Source: a virus
Strand: one strand, 5' to 3'
IMG/VR virus record: IMGVR_UViG_3300045997_000112
Coordinates: 41,426-105,425 of that record
Length of the DNA stretch: 64,000 nucleotides
Program-made: the position numbers and the translations under genes
Shown: piece by piece, positions 57,796 to 64,000 of the stretch
Layout of the letters: each line of letters opens with the position of its first letter
Numbering within the stretch: position 1 is the first letter of the stretch
The notes under the pieces: model-generated
Seen by the model: only the letters and a program-made list of their open reading frames with translations
Told to the model about the DNA's origin: nothing
Database searches by the model: none

Positions 57796-60003
57796 CTAAG
57801 CCCCGCGCCACCCCTTCGGCTTCTGGGAAGCGACCCGCTTGGCCGGGAGCTCCGTCACCGAACCCTCGGCCCGGATGCGCTCCTGGTTGGCAGCCACCCG
57901 CTCCTTGGCTCCGACCCCGCTCACAACCTTGGTGGCTCGGGTGACCCGCTTGGGCTCCGAGGTGGCCTGCTCCAGGCGCCCGGACAGCTCGGTGTGCAGG
58001 GCGAGCGCGTCCGTGAAGTGCTTGCTCCGCGACCCGTGCAGCGCCTGCGCGGTGCTCATGGCCGCCGATGCCGTCTCCACCTGCTCGGCCAGGGTGTCCA
58101 CTGCGTTGCGGCGCTGCACGTACCCGGCCTGGGCCCGGTTCTCCGCCGCCTCGGACATCTCACCGCGACGACGGGTGGTGAGCGCCCGGGACGTGTTGAT
58201 CGAGCCGAGGGCGTGCTTGGCCGCCACGCTGGCATTCTTGGCGTTGCGCTGGCTGAGCTCCACGGCCGCTGCCTGACCAGCTGCCCGGACATCGAGCTCG
58301 CGGGCCTTGTTGTAGACGTCCTCGTGCCCGGGCACGTCACCGGCGAGGAAGTCCTCCTCGTGGGACAGCGACCCGACCGCCTGCTCCCGGGAGACCCCGG
58401 AGCTGGCACCCGGCTTGACCTTCTTGCCCATCCGGCCCGCGCCCACGGTCTCCTCGACCGGGGAGAACCCCGGGACGAAGCCCTCGCCCTTGAGCGCCGC
58501 CCTGGGATCGCTGCCCTCGGCCACCGCCGTGGCCACGCGCGCGGACGCGGCACGGGTCTGCCCGCGCTGCACCCGCTTGGCCAGGTTCTCGTCCACCTGG
58601 CCCAGCTGGGCCTCCGACAGGTGCTCCTCGGCCTTGCTCGGATCCATGCTCCGGATCTCGTCCGGGGTGTAGACGGTCTTGCCGCCCTCCCGCTTGGCCA
58701 GGTCGGTGTCCTCGAACTCGCGGGTGTCGTCCAGGCTGACGGTGCGCCGCTTGCCGCCCGAGGAGGCCGCATCCGCGCCGCCGCGCAGGCCGGTGGCCGA
58801 CGTGGGGTACCCGGCGGGCATGCCCGACTTGCCGAACCGGCCGCTGCCCCGCAGCCCGCTCAGGTCGACCGGGGAGGCATGCGGGCTGGTCGGCCGGTCC
58901 TTGGCCGACTCGAGCAGTGCGGCAGCCGTGTCCCGGGACTCCATGGCGCCCCGGGTGCGGAGCAGCCGGTCCTTGACGGTCTGCTCCTTCTCGAAGGACT
59001 CCTTGCGCGCCGCCTGGGTGTTGGCGTAGTCCCAGGTGGTGGCGTGGCCCTCCTCGACCAGCGACCGGGTGACCGTGCCCAGGTGGGCCGGGGACAGGTA
59101 CTGCGGGCTGACCTTGAGCGCCCGGGCCATCTCGTGCGCGCGGCCGATGAACGCCCGACCCGCCTCCGGGGACTCGAAGATGTTGCCCGCCAGGCCCGCC
59201 AGGTGCTCGTTGGCCGGGTGCTCCGGGATGGGGTCACCCACCTGGTGGCTGAGGGTGCGGGTCTTGAGCTCCTCGTTGACCCGGTTGGCGATGGACGTGG
59301 CCATGCGCCCGGTGCCGCCCTTGGTGGGCTCCTCAATGTTGGCACGGGACGGGTTGTGCGCCAGGGCCTGCGCCCGGTCCGGGTTGGCCCGGGCCTCGAG
59401 CATGGCGTCGATGCTGGAGAACACCCGGCCGCCATGGGCCTCGCCCTCGGTGGGACGGATCTCCGCCCCCATGCCCGCCTTGCTGGCCAGGTCCAGCTTG
59501 CGCCAGTGCGGGGAGTCCATCGGACCACGGGCGCGCCGGGGCCCGGGGCCGGGCGAGAACGGCTCGGCGTTGAACCCGGCCATCTGGGTGGGCGACAGCT
59601 CTGAGATGGAGCCCGCCCGGTCGATGTTGGGCTCCGGGGGCTCCACCCCACGCAGATGCAGCGGAGTGGGACCCGTTGACCGAGCCCGCACCTGACCGAA
59701 CTCGTTCTCGGTCAGGTGGCTGGCCGACCGGGCGGGCTGGGCCGCCTGCGCCCCCGGGGACACCTTGAGCAGCGCGTTCTTGGCCCGGTCGTCCAACGCC
59801 ACCGCCGGGTGCAGGTGGGTGGGCGACGCGGTGGGTGGCACCTCGGGCTGGGACAGCGGCTGGTGGTGCAGCGGGCGCTCGGTGCCGGGCATGGCCAGCA
59901 CCGGGGAGGGACCCGAGGGGAGTGCGGGCGTGTTCTTGAACATCCGGGAGAACCGGTCCGTCTCACCCGCAGGGGCGTTGCCGCGCACGTTGGTGGTTGC
60001 CAT
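57796..60003 (-). CDS. Very large basic, alanine-rich protein, 735 aa
   Basis: The N-terminal 180 residues are proline/glycine-rich and disordered-looking. Helical segments with many A, R, E, G and S residues fill the rest (LSQRNAKNASVAAKHALGSI, TRRRGEMSEAAENRAQAGYV). The C-terminal 40 residues are basic. Parts recall a family of long proteins in Streptomyces phages that I know as DUF7178-like; this is tentative. With its neighbour it may be co-packaged or coat DNA. Confidence 0.6.
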   Translation of the reverse strand: MATTNVRGNAPAGETDRFSRMFKNTPALPSGPSPVLAMPGTERPLHHQPLSQPEVPPTASPTHLHPAVALDDRAKNALLKVSPGAQAAQPARSASHLTENEFGQVRARSTGPTPLHLRGVEPPEPNIDRAGSISELSPTQMAGFNAEPFSPGPGPRRARGPMDSPHWRKLDLASKAGMGAEIRPTEGEAHGGRVFSSIDAMLEARANPDRAQALAHNPSRANIEEPTKGGTGRMATSIANRVNEELKTRTLSHQVGDPIPEHPANEHLAGLAGNIFESPEAGRAFIGRAHEMARALKVSPQYLSPAHLGTVTRSLVEEGHATTWDYANTQAARKESFEKEQTVKDRLLRTRGAMESRDTAAALLESAKDRPTSPHASPVDLSGLRGSGRFGKSGMPAGYPTSATGLRGGADAASSGGKRRTVSLDDTREFEDTDLAKREGGKTVYTPDEIRSMDPSKAEEHLSEAQLGQVDENLAKRVQRGQTRAASARVATAVAEGSDPRAALKGEGFVPGFSPVEETVGAGRMGKKVKPGASSGVSREQAVGSLSHEEDFLAGDVPGHEDVYNKARELDVRAAGQAAAVELSQRNAKNASVAAKHALGSINTSRALTTRRRGEMSEAAENRAQAGYVQRRNAVDTLAEQVETASAAMSTAQALHGSRSKHFTDALALHTELSGRLEQATSEPKRVTRATKVVSGVGAKERVAANQERIRAEGSVTELPAKRVASQKPKGWRGA

Positions 60004-60046
60004 GGGTCCAAAGTTACTGGCCGCACCCCGTGCTTGTCAGGGCTGC

Positions 60047-60619
60047 TCAGACGAACATGCGGTCCCAGAACCTGCCCCAGGCATCCACCCGATCGCCCTT
60101 CTGGGAGTTGCACGACCGGCACATGGCCTGCAGGTTGTGCATCTCGTTGGACCCACCCTTGGAGAGGGGGATGATGTGGTCGATGCTCCAGTTGTCCTCG
60201 TGCAGCGGGGTGTCGCACCACGCGCACGCATACCCGTCCCGGCGCAGCACCACCGGGGCCACGGCATCCCGCATCCGGTTCCACTCGGACCGGGCCCGAT
60301 AGGCCAGCCGATGGCTGAGGCGCACCTCGGGAACGGGCACCACCACCGGCTGCCCCTTGAACGTGGGACGTGGCAGCTCCCGGGTCTTGGAGACGTGGTA
60401 TCGCAGCCGGTAGCGCCAGGTGGGCCGGAGCTTGCGGTAGCTGGGCGTGTCCCGACGGAACCGACGCCACTCCAGGCCCACTCGGTACATGCGGTGCCGC
60501 AGCTTGCGATGGGCCAGCGCCAGCACCAGCGCTATCCGTAAGACAGGGGGCAACAGCACCAGCCCCACCACGTAGGTGCCGAACACCGCACCCGCATACC
60601 AGTACCACGGCCAGCCCAT
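60047..60619 (-). CDS. Membrane-anchored HNH endonuclease, 190 aa
   Basis: The ATG at 60619 has a GGAGG site. Residues 1-35 are hydrophobic (WPWYWYAGAVFGTYVVGLVL then LPPVLRIALVLALA), one or two transmembrane helices. A very basic stretch follows. The C-terminal 70 residues are an HNH domain: VVLRRDGYACAWCDTPLHED, then SIDHIIPLSKGGSNEMHNLQ and AMCRSCNSQKGDR, with all His/Asn and the four zinc cysteines. An N-terminal membrane anchor is unusual for phage HNH proteins and suggests a role at the cell membrane. Confidence 0.8.
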   Translation of the reverse strand: MGWPWYWYAGAVFGTYVVGLVLLPPVLRIALVLALAHRKLRHRMYRVGLEWRRFRRDTPSYRKLRPTWRYRLRYHVSKTRELPRPTFKGQPVVVPVPEVRLSHRLAYRARSEWNRMRDAVAPVVLRRDGYACAWCDTPLHEDNWSIDHIIPLSKGGSNEMHNLQAMCRSCNSQKGDRVDAWGRFWDRMFV

Positions 60620-60670
60620 TGATCCTCCAGAGTGTAGGAGTCCAATGTACTCCAACTCCTGCGCTTTGGG

Positions 60671-60919
60671 CTAGTAGAGGAACGCGCGTCCGAGCTGTAC
60701 CTGCACTGGTTGACCCACCATGCGGAACACCACCACGCCATAACCCGAGGGAACGAATCGCCCTGGGTGCACCACATGCTCCTGATGCCCGTGGTTGCGC
60801 CCCGACAACCGCGCCATCACCACCGGACCGGGGGCCTTGAGGACATGGTCCACGCCCGCACGCAGCTCCCGAACCACGCGCCCCTCCCGGAGCACCTCCA
60901 TCTCGCCCCACTGGATCAT
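60671..60919 (-). CDS. Hypothetical protein, 82 aa
   Basis: The ATG at 60919 overlaps the stop of the upstream gene (ATGA). The protein is short and beta-rich (MEVLREGRVVRELRAGVDHV, PSGYGVVVFRMVGQPVQVQL). No motif is recognised. It is one of the first genes of the leftward operon. Confidence 0.6.
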   Translation of the reverse strand: MIQWGEMEVLREGRVVRELRAGVDHVLKAPGPVVMARLSGRNHGHQEHVVHPGRFVPSGYGVVVFRMVGQPVQVQLGRAFLY

Positions 60920-61095
60920 CGGAACTGCCTGGGGTTGAGGTTGCGGTTGCGCGCGATGAACCGTGCCCGGCGTTCCTCCGTGGTGTACCGAGGTGCCCGG
61001 CGACTCTCCCATTCCTCCTTGGGCGCCTTCTCGGTGAAGTCCATCTGCGACCCACTGCGTTCCCGAGCCACCCGATCCCAGTTCATCTTGGCCAT
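60916..61095 (-). CDS. Hypothetical charged protein, 59 aa
   Basis: The ATG at 61095 is chosen; an ATG six codons upstream is nearer to a GAGG site. It is charged and helical (MNWDRVARERSGSQMDFTEK, TTEERRARFIARNRNLNPRQ). It is the first gene of the leftward transcription unit visible here. No family. Confidence 0.55.
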   Translation of the reverse strand: MAKMNWDRVARERSGSQMDFTEKAPKEEWESRRAPRYTTEERRARFIARNRNLNPRQFR

Positions 61096-61316
61096 GCACC
61101 CAACATCCCACATCCTCTGCGCCCCTGTACCGGAGAACCACCTCGCGGTTCCGGGAAGCTGGAACAGTCCACTGGAACGTGCCCGTGTCAGCTGGGGTGT
61201 TTCCGAGGTGTGGTGGGTGCTGTGCCAATGTTCATATCGCTGGTTGGCGGGTGGGCGTGGTCTGTGAGTGGCTATCCTAAAGGCAACTGGGAGCGTGCAG
61301 GGCGCGGGCGTGGCCG

Positions 61317-61380
61317 GTATCGCGGCATACAGCTATACGAAAACGCATGTATCGCGGCATACACGGATCACGAAACGCAT
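61317..61380. repeat. Two tandem 32-bp direct repeats with internal inverted repeat
   Basis: 61317-61348 and 61349-61380 both begin GTATCGCGGCATACA and end with AAACGCAT, differing mainly in the middle. I count about 24 of 32 identical bases. Each start contains GTAT...ATAC as an inverted repeat. They abut exactly. Iteron- or operator-like. Confidence 0.75.
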
Positions 61381-61508
61381 TGAGCGTGGGTTCGCATTGG
61401 CAACACTCCAGCCAATTCTAACCTAATGGTGGGGGGTCCATACTGAATATTTATGGAAGGGGAGGGAGAGACTCCCACGCGGAGGGCATCCGTCATGCCG
61501 CGCGGGGG

Positions 61509-61521
61509 TTTCACCGTGAAA
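61509..61521. promoter_or_regulatory. Palindrome TTTCACCGTGAAA
   Basis: A perfect 13-bp palindrome around a central C in the control region. Identical or near-identical copies occur at 62275, 63057 and, degenerate, 61691. Probably a dimer-binding operator. Confidence 0.65.
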
Positions 61522-61690
61522 CTCTCACACTCTCCCCTAACAATGGGACAGCGGCACACACGCAACTATCCCATGCACAACACTGGCGGGCACACAGGGT
61601 GCTCGCGCAGTAACGCGTCTCCACACCGCGTGGGGCGCGCTGTGCTGTAGTGACCCCACAACAATGGGGGAACCTATGGCACAGCACCTG

Positions 61691-61703
61691 TTTCACTCTG
61701 AAA
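61691..61703 (+). promoter_or_regulatory. Degenerate palindrome TTTCACTCTGAAA before the 61712 gene
   Basis: The same word with two changed central bases lies directly before AAAGGG, the ribosome binding site, and the ATG at 61712. It has nearly the same spacing as the copy before the 63079 gene. This helps to place the start of the 61712 gene. Confidence 0.5.
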
Positions 61704-61711
61704 GGGTGATC

Positions 61712-62215
61712 ATGAACGACACCGTCCTCAAGGACTACGCCGTGGCGCGTGCTGCCCACACGGACAGCAAGAGCACGCTCCACACGCGGGAGGTCGCTGC
61801 CTTCCGCTACCTGCCCCAGTTCGCCACGGGCAACACCTTCACCACGGTGGAGCGCAAGCTCAAGGCGATTGACGAGTCGCTGCCCCGTCTGTTGGCTGCG
61901 AATCCGTCTGCCCTGACCCGGAACCTGCTTGTCGGTCTCGTGTCCACTGTGACCGATGCCGATGACCTGAGCCGGATCAAGTCGCTCACCAATCGCTACG
62001 CGAGCATGGGTCTGGGCATCCCCGCGCAGAAGGCGCTGCTCAACGGCTTCGCCGGTGATCTCGATGCGTGGGAGGACACGCTCAAGTCCCACGTCTCCGC
62101 TGACGATGAGTTGGATGCGCTCAAGGACAAGCTGGCCTCCCTTGCCAAGCAGGCCAAGAAGATCCGTGCGCGGATCGCCGAGCTGGAGGCTGGTGCCACC
62201 GAGACGGTGTTCTAG
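61712..62215 (+). CDS. First gene of the right arm, hypothetical, 167 aa
   Basis: I place the start at the ATG at 61712, which follows TGAAAGGG at the usual distance; an ATG at 61676 would give a longer form that reads through the palindrome. The protein is helical (NDTVLKDYAVARAAHTDSKS, TTVERKLKAIDESLPRLLAA) and ends in a coiled coil (LKDKLASLAKQAKKIRARIA). No family is recognised. It is followed by a strong terminator, so it is a single-gene unit, perhaps strongly expressed early. Confidence 0.7.
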   Translation: MNDTVLKDYAVARAAHTDSKSTLHTREVAAFRYLPQFATGNTFTTVERKLKAIDESLPRLLAANPSALTRNLLVGLVSTVTDADDLSRIKSLTNRYASMGLGIPAQKALLNGFAGDLDAWEDTLKSHVSADDELDALKDKLASLAKQAKKIRARIAELEAGATETVF

Positions 62216-62221
62216 TCGATT

Positions 62222-62249
62222 GGGTCTCTCCCCTACGGGGGAGGGGCCC
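62222..62249 (+). terminator. Intrinsic terminator, 12-bp stem with TACG loop
   Basis: GGGTCTCTCCCC pairs with GGGGAGGGGCCC (including G-T pairs) around a TACG tetraloop, followed by TTT. It is 7 bases after the stop of the 61712 gene. Good rho-independent terminator. Confidence 0.85.
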
Positions 62250-62274
62250 TTTCGCATGTCCTGTCTCAGTCGCG

Positions 62275-62287
62275 TTTCACGGTGAAA
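62275..62287. promoter_or_regulatory. Palindrome TTTCACGGTGAAA
   Basis: A perfect 13-bp palindrome between the terminator of the 61712 gene and the 62353 gene, flanked by CTCAG and CTGAG. Third member of the set; its place fits an operator in the promoter of the next unit. Confidence 0.65.
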
Positions 62288-62352
62288 CCTGAGTCGTGTG
62301 CGCGATGGCCAACCCAAAAGTCAGCCCAACAGCCCGCCCTAGGAGGCATCCC

Positions 62353-62523
62353 GTGTGTACCCGTAAGCCGTGGTCCTGTACCTGTGCCGATTGCGCCGAC
62401 AAGATGGCCCATCGGTGGGACGGTCGGTGGCCCAATCCCTCTCGCGTCATCCTGCGTCACATGGAGCACATCGAGCCGACCCTGCTCGAGTTGCGCGATT
62501 CTGAGTCGATCGCAGTCGGCTGA
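62353..62523 (+). CDS. Small protein with Cys motif, 56 aa
   Basis: The GTG start at 62353 has a strong AGGAGG site 7 bases upstream. The N-terminus has MCTRKPWSCTCADCADKMAH, giving four cysteines in a possible small zinc site. The rest is helical (SRVILRHMEHIEPTLLELRD). No family is recognised. Confidence 0.65.
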   Translation: MCTRKPWSCTCADCADKMAHRWDGRWPNPSRVILRHMEHIEPTLLELRDSESIAVG

Positions 62524-62532
62524 GTCGATCCC

Positions 62533-62787
62533 ATGGATCCCCTCGAAGTCGAACAGCTCCGCAACCATCGGAGACGTGACTTCAGGCGCGAGTACCTCAT
62601 AGCCGTCCTTGCTGATCAGAAGTACGGCACCAATGAGGCCGAAGCCGCTCTGGCTCGGTGGAAGTACGCCATGCACCTTGCTGGTCAGTCGGCACGGAGC
62701 ATTGAGCGCCAAGTCGCATCGCCAACCCAAAAGCCGCCCGTGTCCCTCACGGTGCTGCTCACCCTCAACACTCCCGATAGGAGATAA
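62533..62787 (+). CDS. Hypothetical helical protein, 84 aa
   Basis: The ATG at 62533 is only 9 bases after the previous stop, with a weak ribosome binding site. It is charged and helical (VEQLRNHRRRDFRREYLIAV, EAEAALARWKYAMHLAGQSA). It ends right before the next ATG. No family is recognised. Confidence 0.55.
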   Translation: MDPLEVEQLRNHRRRDFRREYLIAVLADQKYGTNEAEAALARWKYAMHLAGQSARSIERQVASPTQKPPVSLTVLLTLNTPDRR

Positions 62788-62789
62788 CC

Positions 62790-63053
62790 ATGCTGGACAC
62801 AGCGCCCCAGTCAACCTTGGGCAAGTGGTACCAGGAGAACGTCGTCATGCCCCCGGTCACCGTGGCCGAGGCCATCACGCGCATCGAGCGCCGCATCCGT
62901 CACCATGCCTGGCTCAAGGAGCAGGCTCAGGAGCGCGGCGATCAGCCCGAGGTCGACTGGCAGTCGGACCGCATCTGGTCCTGCGAGTACGCCATCGGCC
63001 GTCTGCGCCACCAGTTCCCCCATCCCGAGACCAGCTACCTCAGCGATCTCTGA
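62790..63053 (+). CDS. Hypothetical helical protein, 87 aa
   Basis: It starts at an ATG behind AGGAGA, 2 bases after the previous stop. It is helical with several Trp residues (VAEAITRIERRIRHHAWLKE, DRIWSCEYAIGRLRHQF). No family. The third palindrome follows directly after its stop. Confidence 0.65.
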   Translation: MLDTAPQSTLGKWYQENVVMPPVTVAEAITRIERRIRHHAWLKEQAQERGDQPEVDWQSDRIWSCEYAIGRLRHQFPHPETSYLSDL

Positions 63054-63056
63054 CGA

Positions 63057-63069
63057 TTTCACCGTGAAA
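63057..63069. promoter_or_regulatory. Palindrome TTTCACCGTGAAA before the 63079 gene
   Basis: Identical to the 61509 copy. It lies between the stop of the upstream gene and the ribosome binding site (AAAGGAG) of the 63079 gene, and overlaps the latter. A protein bound here could control transcription or translation start. Confidence 0.65.
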
Positions 63070-63078
63070 GGAGATGCC

Positions 63079-63309
63079 ATGAGGACGATGCTGCACAACC
63101 TCACCCATCGGCATGACCTGCTGAGCTCGCCCGATCGGGGCTGCTTCCAGTTCTGCACCAGCAAGCTGACGGGGAACACGTACATCTCGTACGCCCCGTA
63201 TGACGGGAGCAACTACCACCCGGTTCCGAAGCACCTGCTCCCCGAGATCATGAAGCTGAATCCCCTGACCCCAGAGGCCGTCATGGCCGTGATCCGGAGG
63301 ACACCATGA
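63079..63309 (+). CDS. Hypothetical protein, 76 aa
   Basis: The ATG at 63079 has AAAGGAGA upstream. The sequence (LSSPDRGCFQFCTSKLTGNT then YISYAPYDGSNYH) is rich in small beta turns, followed by helices. It ends by overlapping the next gene (ATGA). No family. Confidence 0.65.
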   Translation: MRTMLHNLTHRHDLLSSPDRGCFQFCTSKLTGNTYISYAPYDGSNYHPVPKHLLPEIMKLNPLTPEAVMAVIRRTP

Positions 63310-63449
63310 ACGAGAAGCTCACCTGGGTCAGCATCATGCTCGCCACGGTCATCGTGATGCTGTGCCTGGGCCTCTACTTCATCACTCAGAACCAGACGGT
63401 CGAGGAGTGCATGCGGAAGGGCTACACCTGGGAGTACTGCACCCGCTGA
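63306..63449 (+). CDS. Small membrane protein, 47 aa
   Basis: The ATG overlaps the previous stop. Residues 7-26 (WVSIMLATVIVMLCLGLYFI) form one transmembrane helix. A short polar tail with two Cys follows (ECMRKGYTWEYC). Possibly a membrane-active early peptide. Confidence 0.65.
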   Translation: MNEKLTWVSIMLATVIVMLCLGLYFITQNQTVEECMRKGYTWEYCTR

Positions 63450-63460
63450 TCCGGTCACCT

Positions 63461-63513
63461 GCCTTGGTGGAGGGCACGTCCCTCCACCTTGGGAGCCGAC
63501 CGGCTCGCCAACC
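63461..63513 (+). ncRNA. Structured leader module, copy 1
   Basis: GCCTT is followed by the stem GGTGGAGGG/CCCTCCACC around a CACGT loop, then TTGGG and the constant block GCCGACCGGCTCGCCAACC. The same layout with a different but complementary stem occurs at 63744-63796. It lies between the membrane peptide gene and the 63553 gene, so it could be a terminator-leader or cis-regulatory RNA. Confidence 0.6.
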
Positions 63514-63552
63514 GACTCCGATTGGGGTCACAACACAGAAAGGCCATCACCA

Positions 63553-63732
63553 ATGGCAAGTTCAAGCAGCAAGGGCGGCAACAGCCGTCCGTCCAGCGGC
63601 AAGGGTTCCGCGTCCTTCGGTCGTGGGGCCAGCCCGGCCCGCCTGAGCCAGCGCTCCGGCACCACCATGGGGGGCTGGACCAAGGTCAGCAAGGGTAGCG
63701 GCGGCTTCACCATGAAGAAGTCCGGCAAGTAG
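63553..63732 (+). CDS. Ser/Gly/Lys-rich basic small protein, 59 aa
   Basis: The ATG at 63553 lies after a GAAAGG site. It is highly basic and low-complexity (MASSSSKGGNSRPSSGKGSA, GGWTKVSKGSGGFTMKKSGK). It could bind nucleic acid. It is flanked by the two copies of the structured leader. Confidence 0.65.
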   Translation: MASSSSKGGNSRPSSGKGSASFGRGASPARLSQRSGTTMGGWTKVSKGSGGFTMKKSGK

Positions 63733-63743
63733 TCCGGCCGCCC

Positions 63744-63796
63744 GCCTTCGCACAGGGCATGTCCCTGTGCGTTGGGGGCCGACCGGCTCGCCAACC
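63744..63796 (+). ncRNA. Structured leader module, copy 2
   Basis: GCCTT is followed by the stem CGCACAGGG/CCCTGTGCG around a CATGT loop, then TTGGG and the same block GCCGACCGGCTCGCCAACC as copy 1. Differences in the stem from copy 1 are matched on the other arm. A further hairpin (63805-63827, GCCGCTGCC with GGGTAGCGGC) follows before the next gene. Confidence 0.6.
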
Positions 63797-63849
63797 CAAA
63801 AGTCGCCGCTGCCAATGGGGTAGCGGCATTGTCACAACGAAGGAGCACC

Positions 63850-64000
63850 ATGTACGTCAAGACCAGCAATGTCATCGAGGCCATCGAGGAGCGCCTCAAG
63901 ACCCGTGAGTCCAAGATCACGGAGCTCAACCTGCTCAAGGGCAAGGTTGCCGATCTCAGCGAGAAGGTCACGTCCAAGACCACTGAGGCGCTGGCCCGTG
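63850..64000 (+). CDS. Hypothetical helical protein, N-terminal part (runs off right edge)
   Basis: The ATG at 63850 has AAGGAG just upstream. The 50 visible residues are a charged helix, probably a coiled coil (VIEAIEERLKTRESKITELN then LLKGKVADLSEKV). The gene is cut by the window edge. No family can be named from this part. Confidence 0.7.
   Translation, partial: MYVKTSNVIEAIEERLKTRESKITELNLLKGKVADLSEKVTSKTTEALAR

Larger units (their letters stand above)
61114..61711. promoter_or_regulatory. Divergent intergenic control region
   Basis: No convincing gene lies between the leftward and rightward operons. The region holds two tandem 32-bp repeats (61317-61380), a very AT-rich stretch near 61410-61460 (containing GAATATTTATGG), two TTTCAC-type palindromes (61509-61521 and 61691-61703) and a CCAATGTT copy near 61226. 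It probably carries promoters for both directions. A replication origin is possible because of the repeats and the A/T-rich stretch, but I cannot support it further. Confidence 0.6.

Noticed and set aside
61317-61380. CRISPR-like repeats
   Set aside because: The two repeats abut without spacers and are only two units.
61453-61650. A 65-codon plus-strand frame in the control region
   Set aside because: It reads through the palindrome and AT-rich DNA, has no proper ribosome binding site, and its composition looks random.
63703-63713. A further copy of the TTTCAC palindrome (TTCACCATGAA)
   Set aside because: It lies inside the coding sequence of the 59-aa basic protein, lacks the outer bases and is probably chance.

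Overview
This window is part of the genome of a large, GC-rich (roughly 60-65 percent by eye) contractile-tailed phage (myovirus), very probably infecting an actinobacterium. The contractile-tail assignment rests on a tail sheath, tail tube, gp25-like wedge, baseplate J/gp6-like wedge, OB-fold spike, LysM protein and tape measure. The host assignment is inference. It rests on the base composition, the heavy use of GTG and TTG starts, ATGA/GTGA start-stop overlaps, and small proteins (DUF7352-like, lipoprotein, MASxFPDALD-type fibre) that I associate with actinobacteriophages.

Almost everything from 1 to 61.1 kb is on the minus strand and is best read from right to left. At 61.1-55 kb there is a leader of small genes, a membrane-anchored HNH nuclease and two very large, polar, low-complexity proteins. 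At 54-36.8 kb lies a long adhesion module: at least eight collagen-like (Gly-X-Y) fibre proteins, a discoidin-like and a concanavalin-like protein, a Val-Pro-rich protein, and an embedded endolysin. At 36.8-28.4 kb are small genes, the large terminase (split by an intein) and the portal. At 28.4-25 kb are scaffold, major capsid protein, tRNA-Asn, a free-standing HNH nuclease and an Acb2-like anti-CBASS protein. At 25-18.6 kb are neck genes, sheath, tube and a tail-assembly gene that appears to end in a programmed frameshift. At 18.6-4.9 kb are the tape measure, two paralogous lytic baseplate proteins, hub, spike, wedges and fibres. At 4.9-2.8 kb is a cluster of small membrane and lipoprotein genes. 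At 2.7-1 kb replication genes begin: a HARP-like protein, candidate helicase-loader genes and the N-terminal part of a DnaB-type helicase that runs off the left edge.

The region 61.1-61.7 kb is a divergent control region with tandem 32-bp repeats and a 13-bp palindrome. To its right, 61.7-64 kb carries short plus-strand genes without recognisable families. That arm reuses the TTTCACNGTGAAA palindrome at several intergenic sites and carries two copies of a structured leader whose stems covary.

The main points for a second look are the Acb2 candidate, the predicted frameshift upstream of the tape measure, the intein in the terminase, the two domain-shuffled murein hydrolase baseplate proteins, the shared docking and terminal modules of the fibres, the repeated palindrome and covarying leader in the right arm, and a dispersed CCAANNTTGG word. 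All functions are from reading the sequence; no database search was run.
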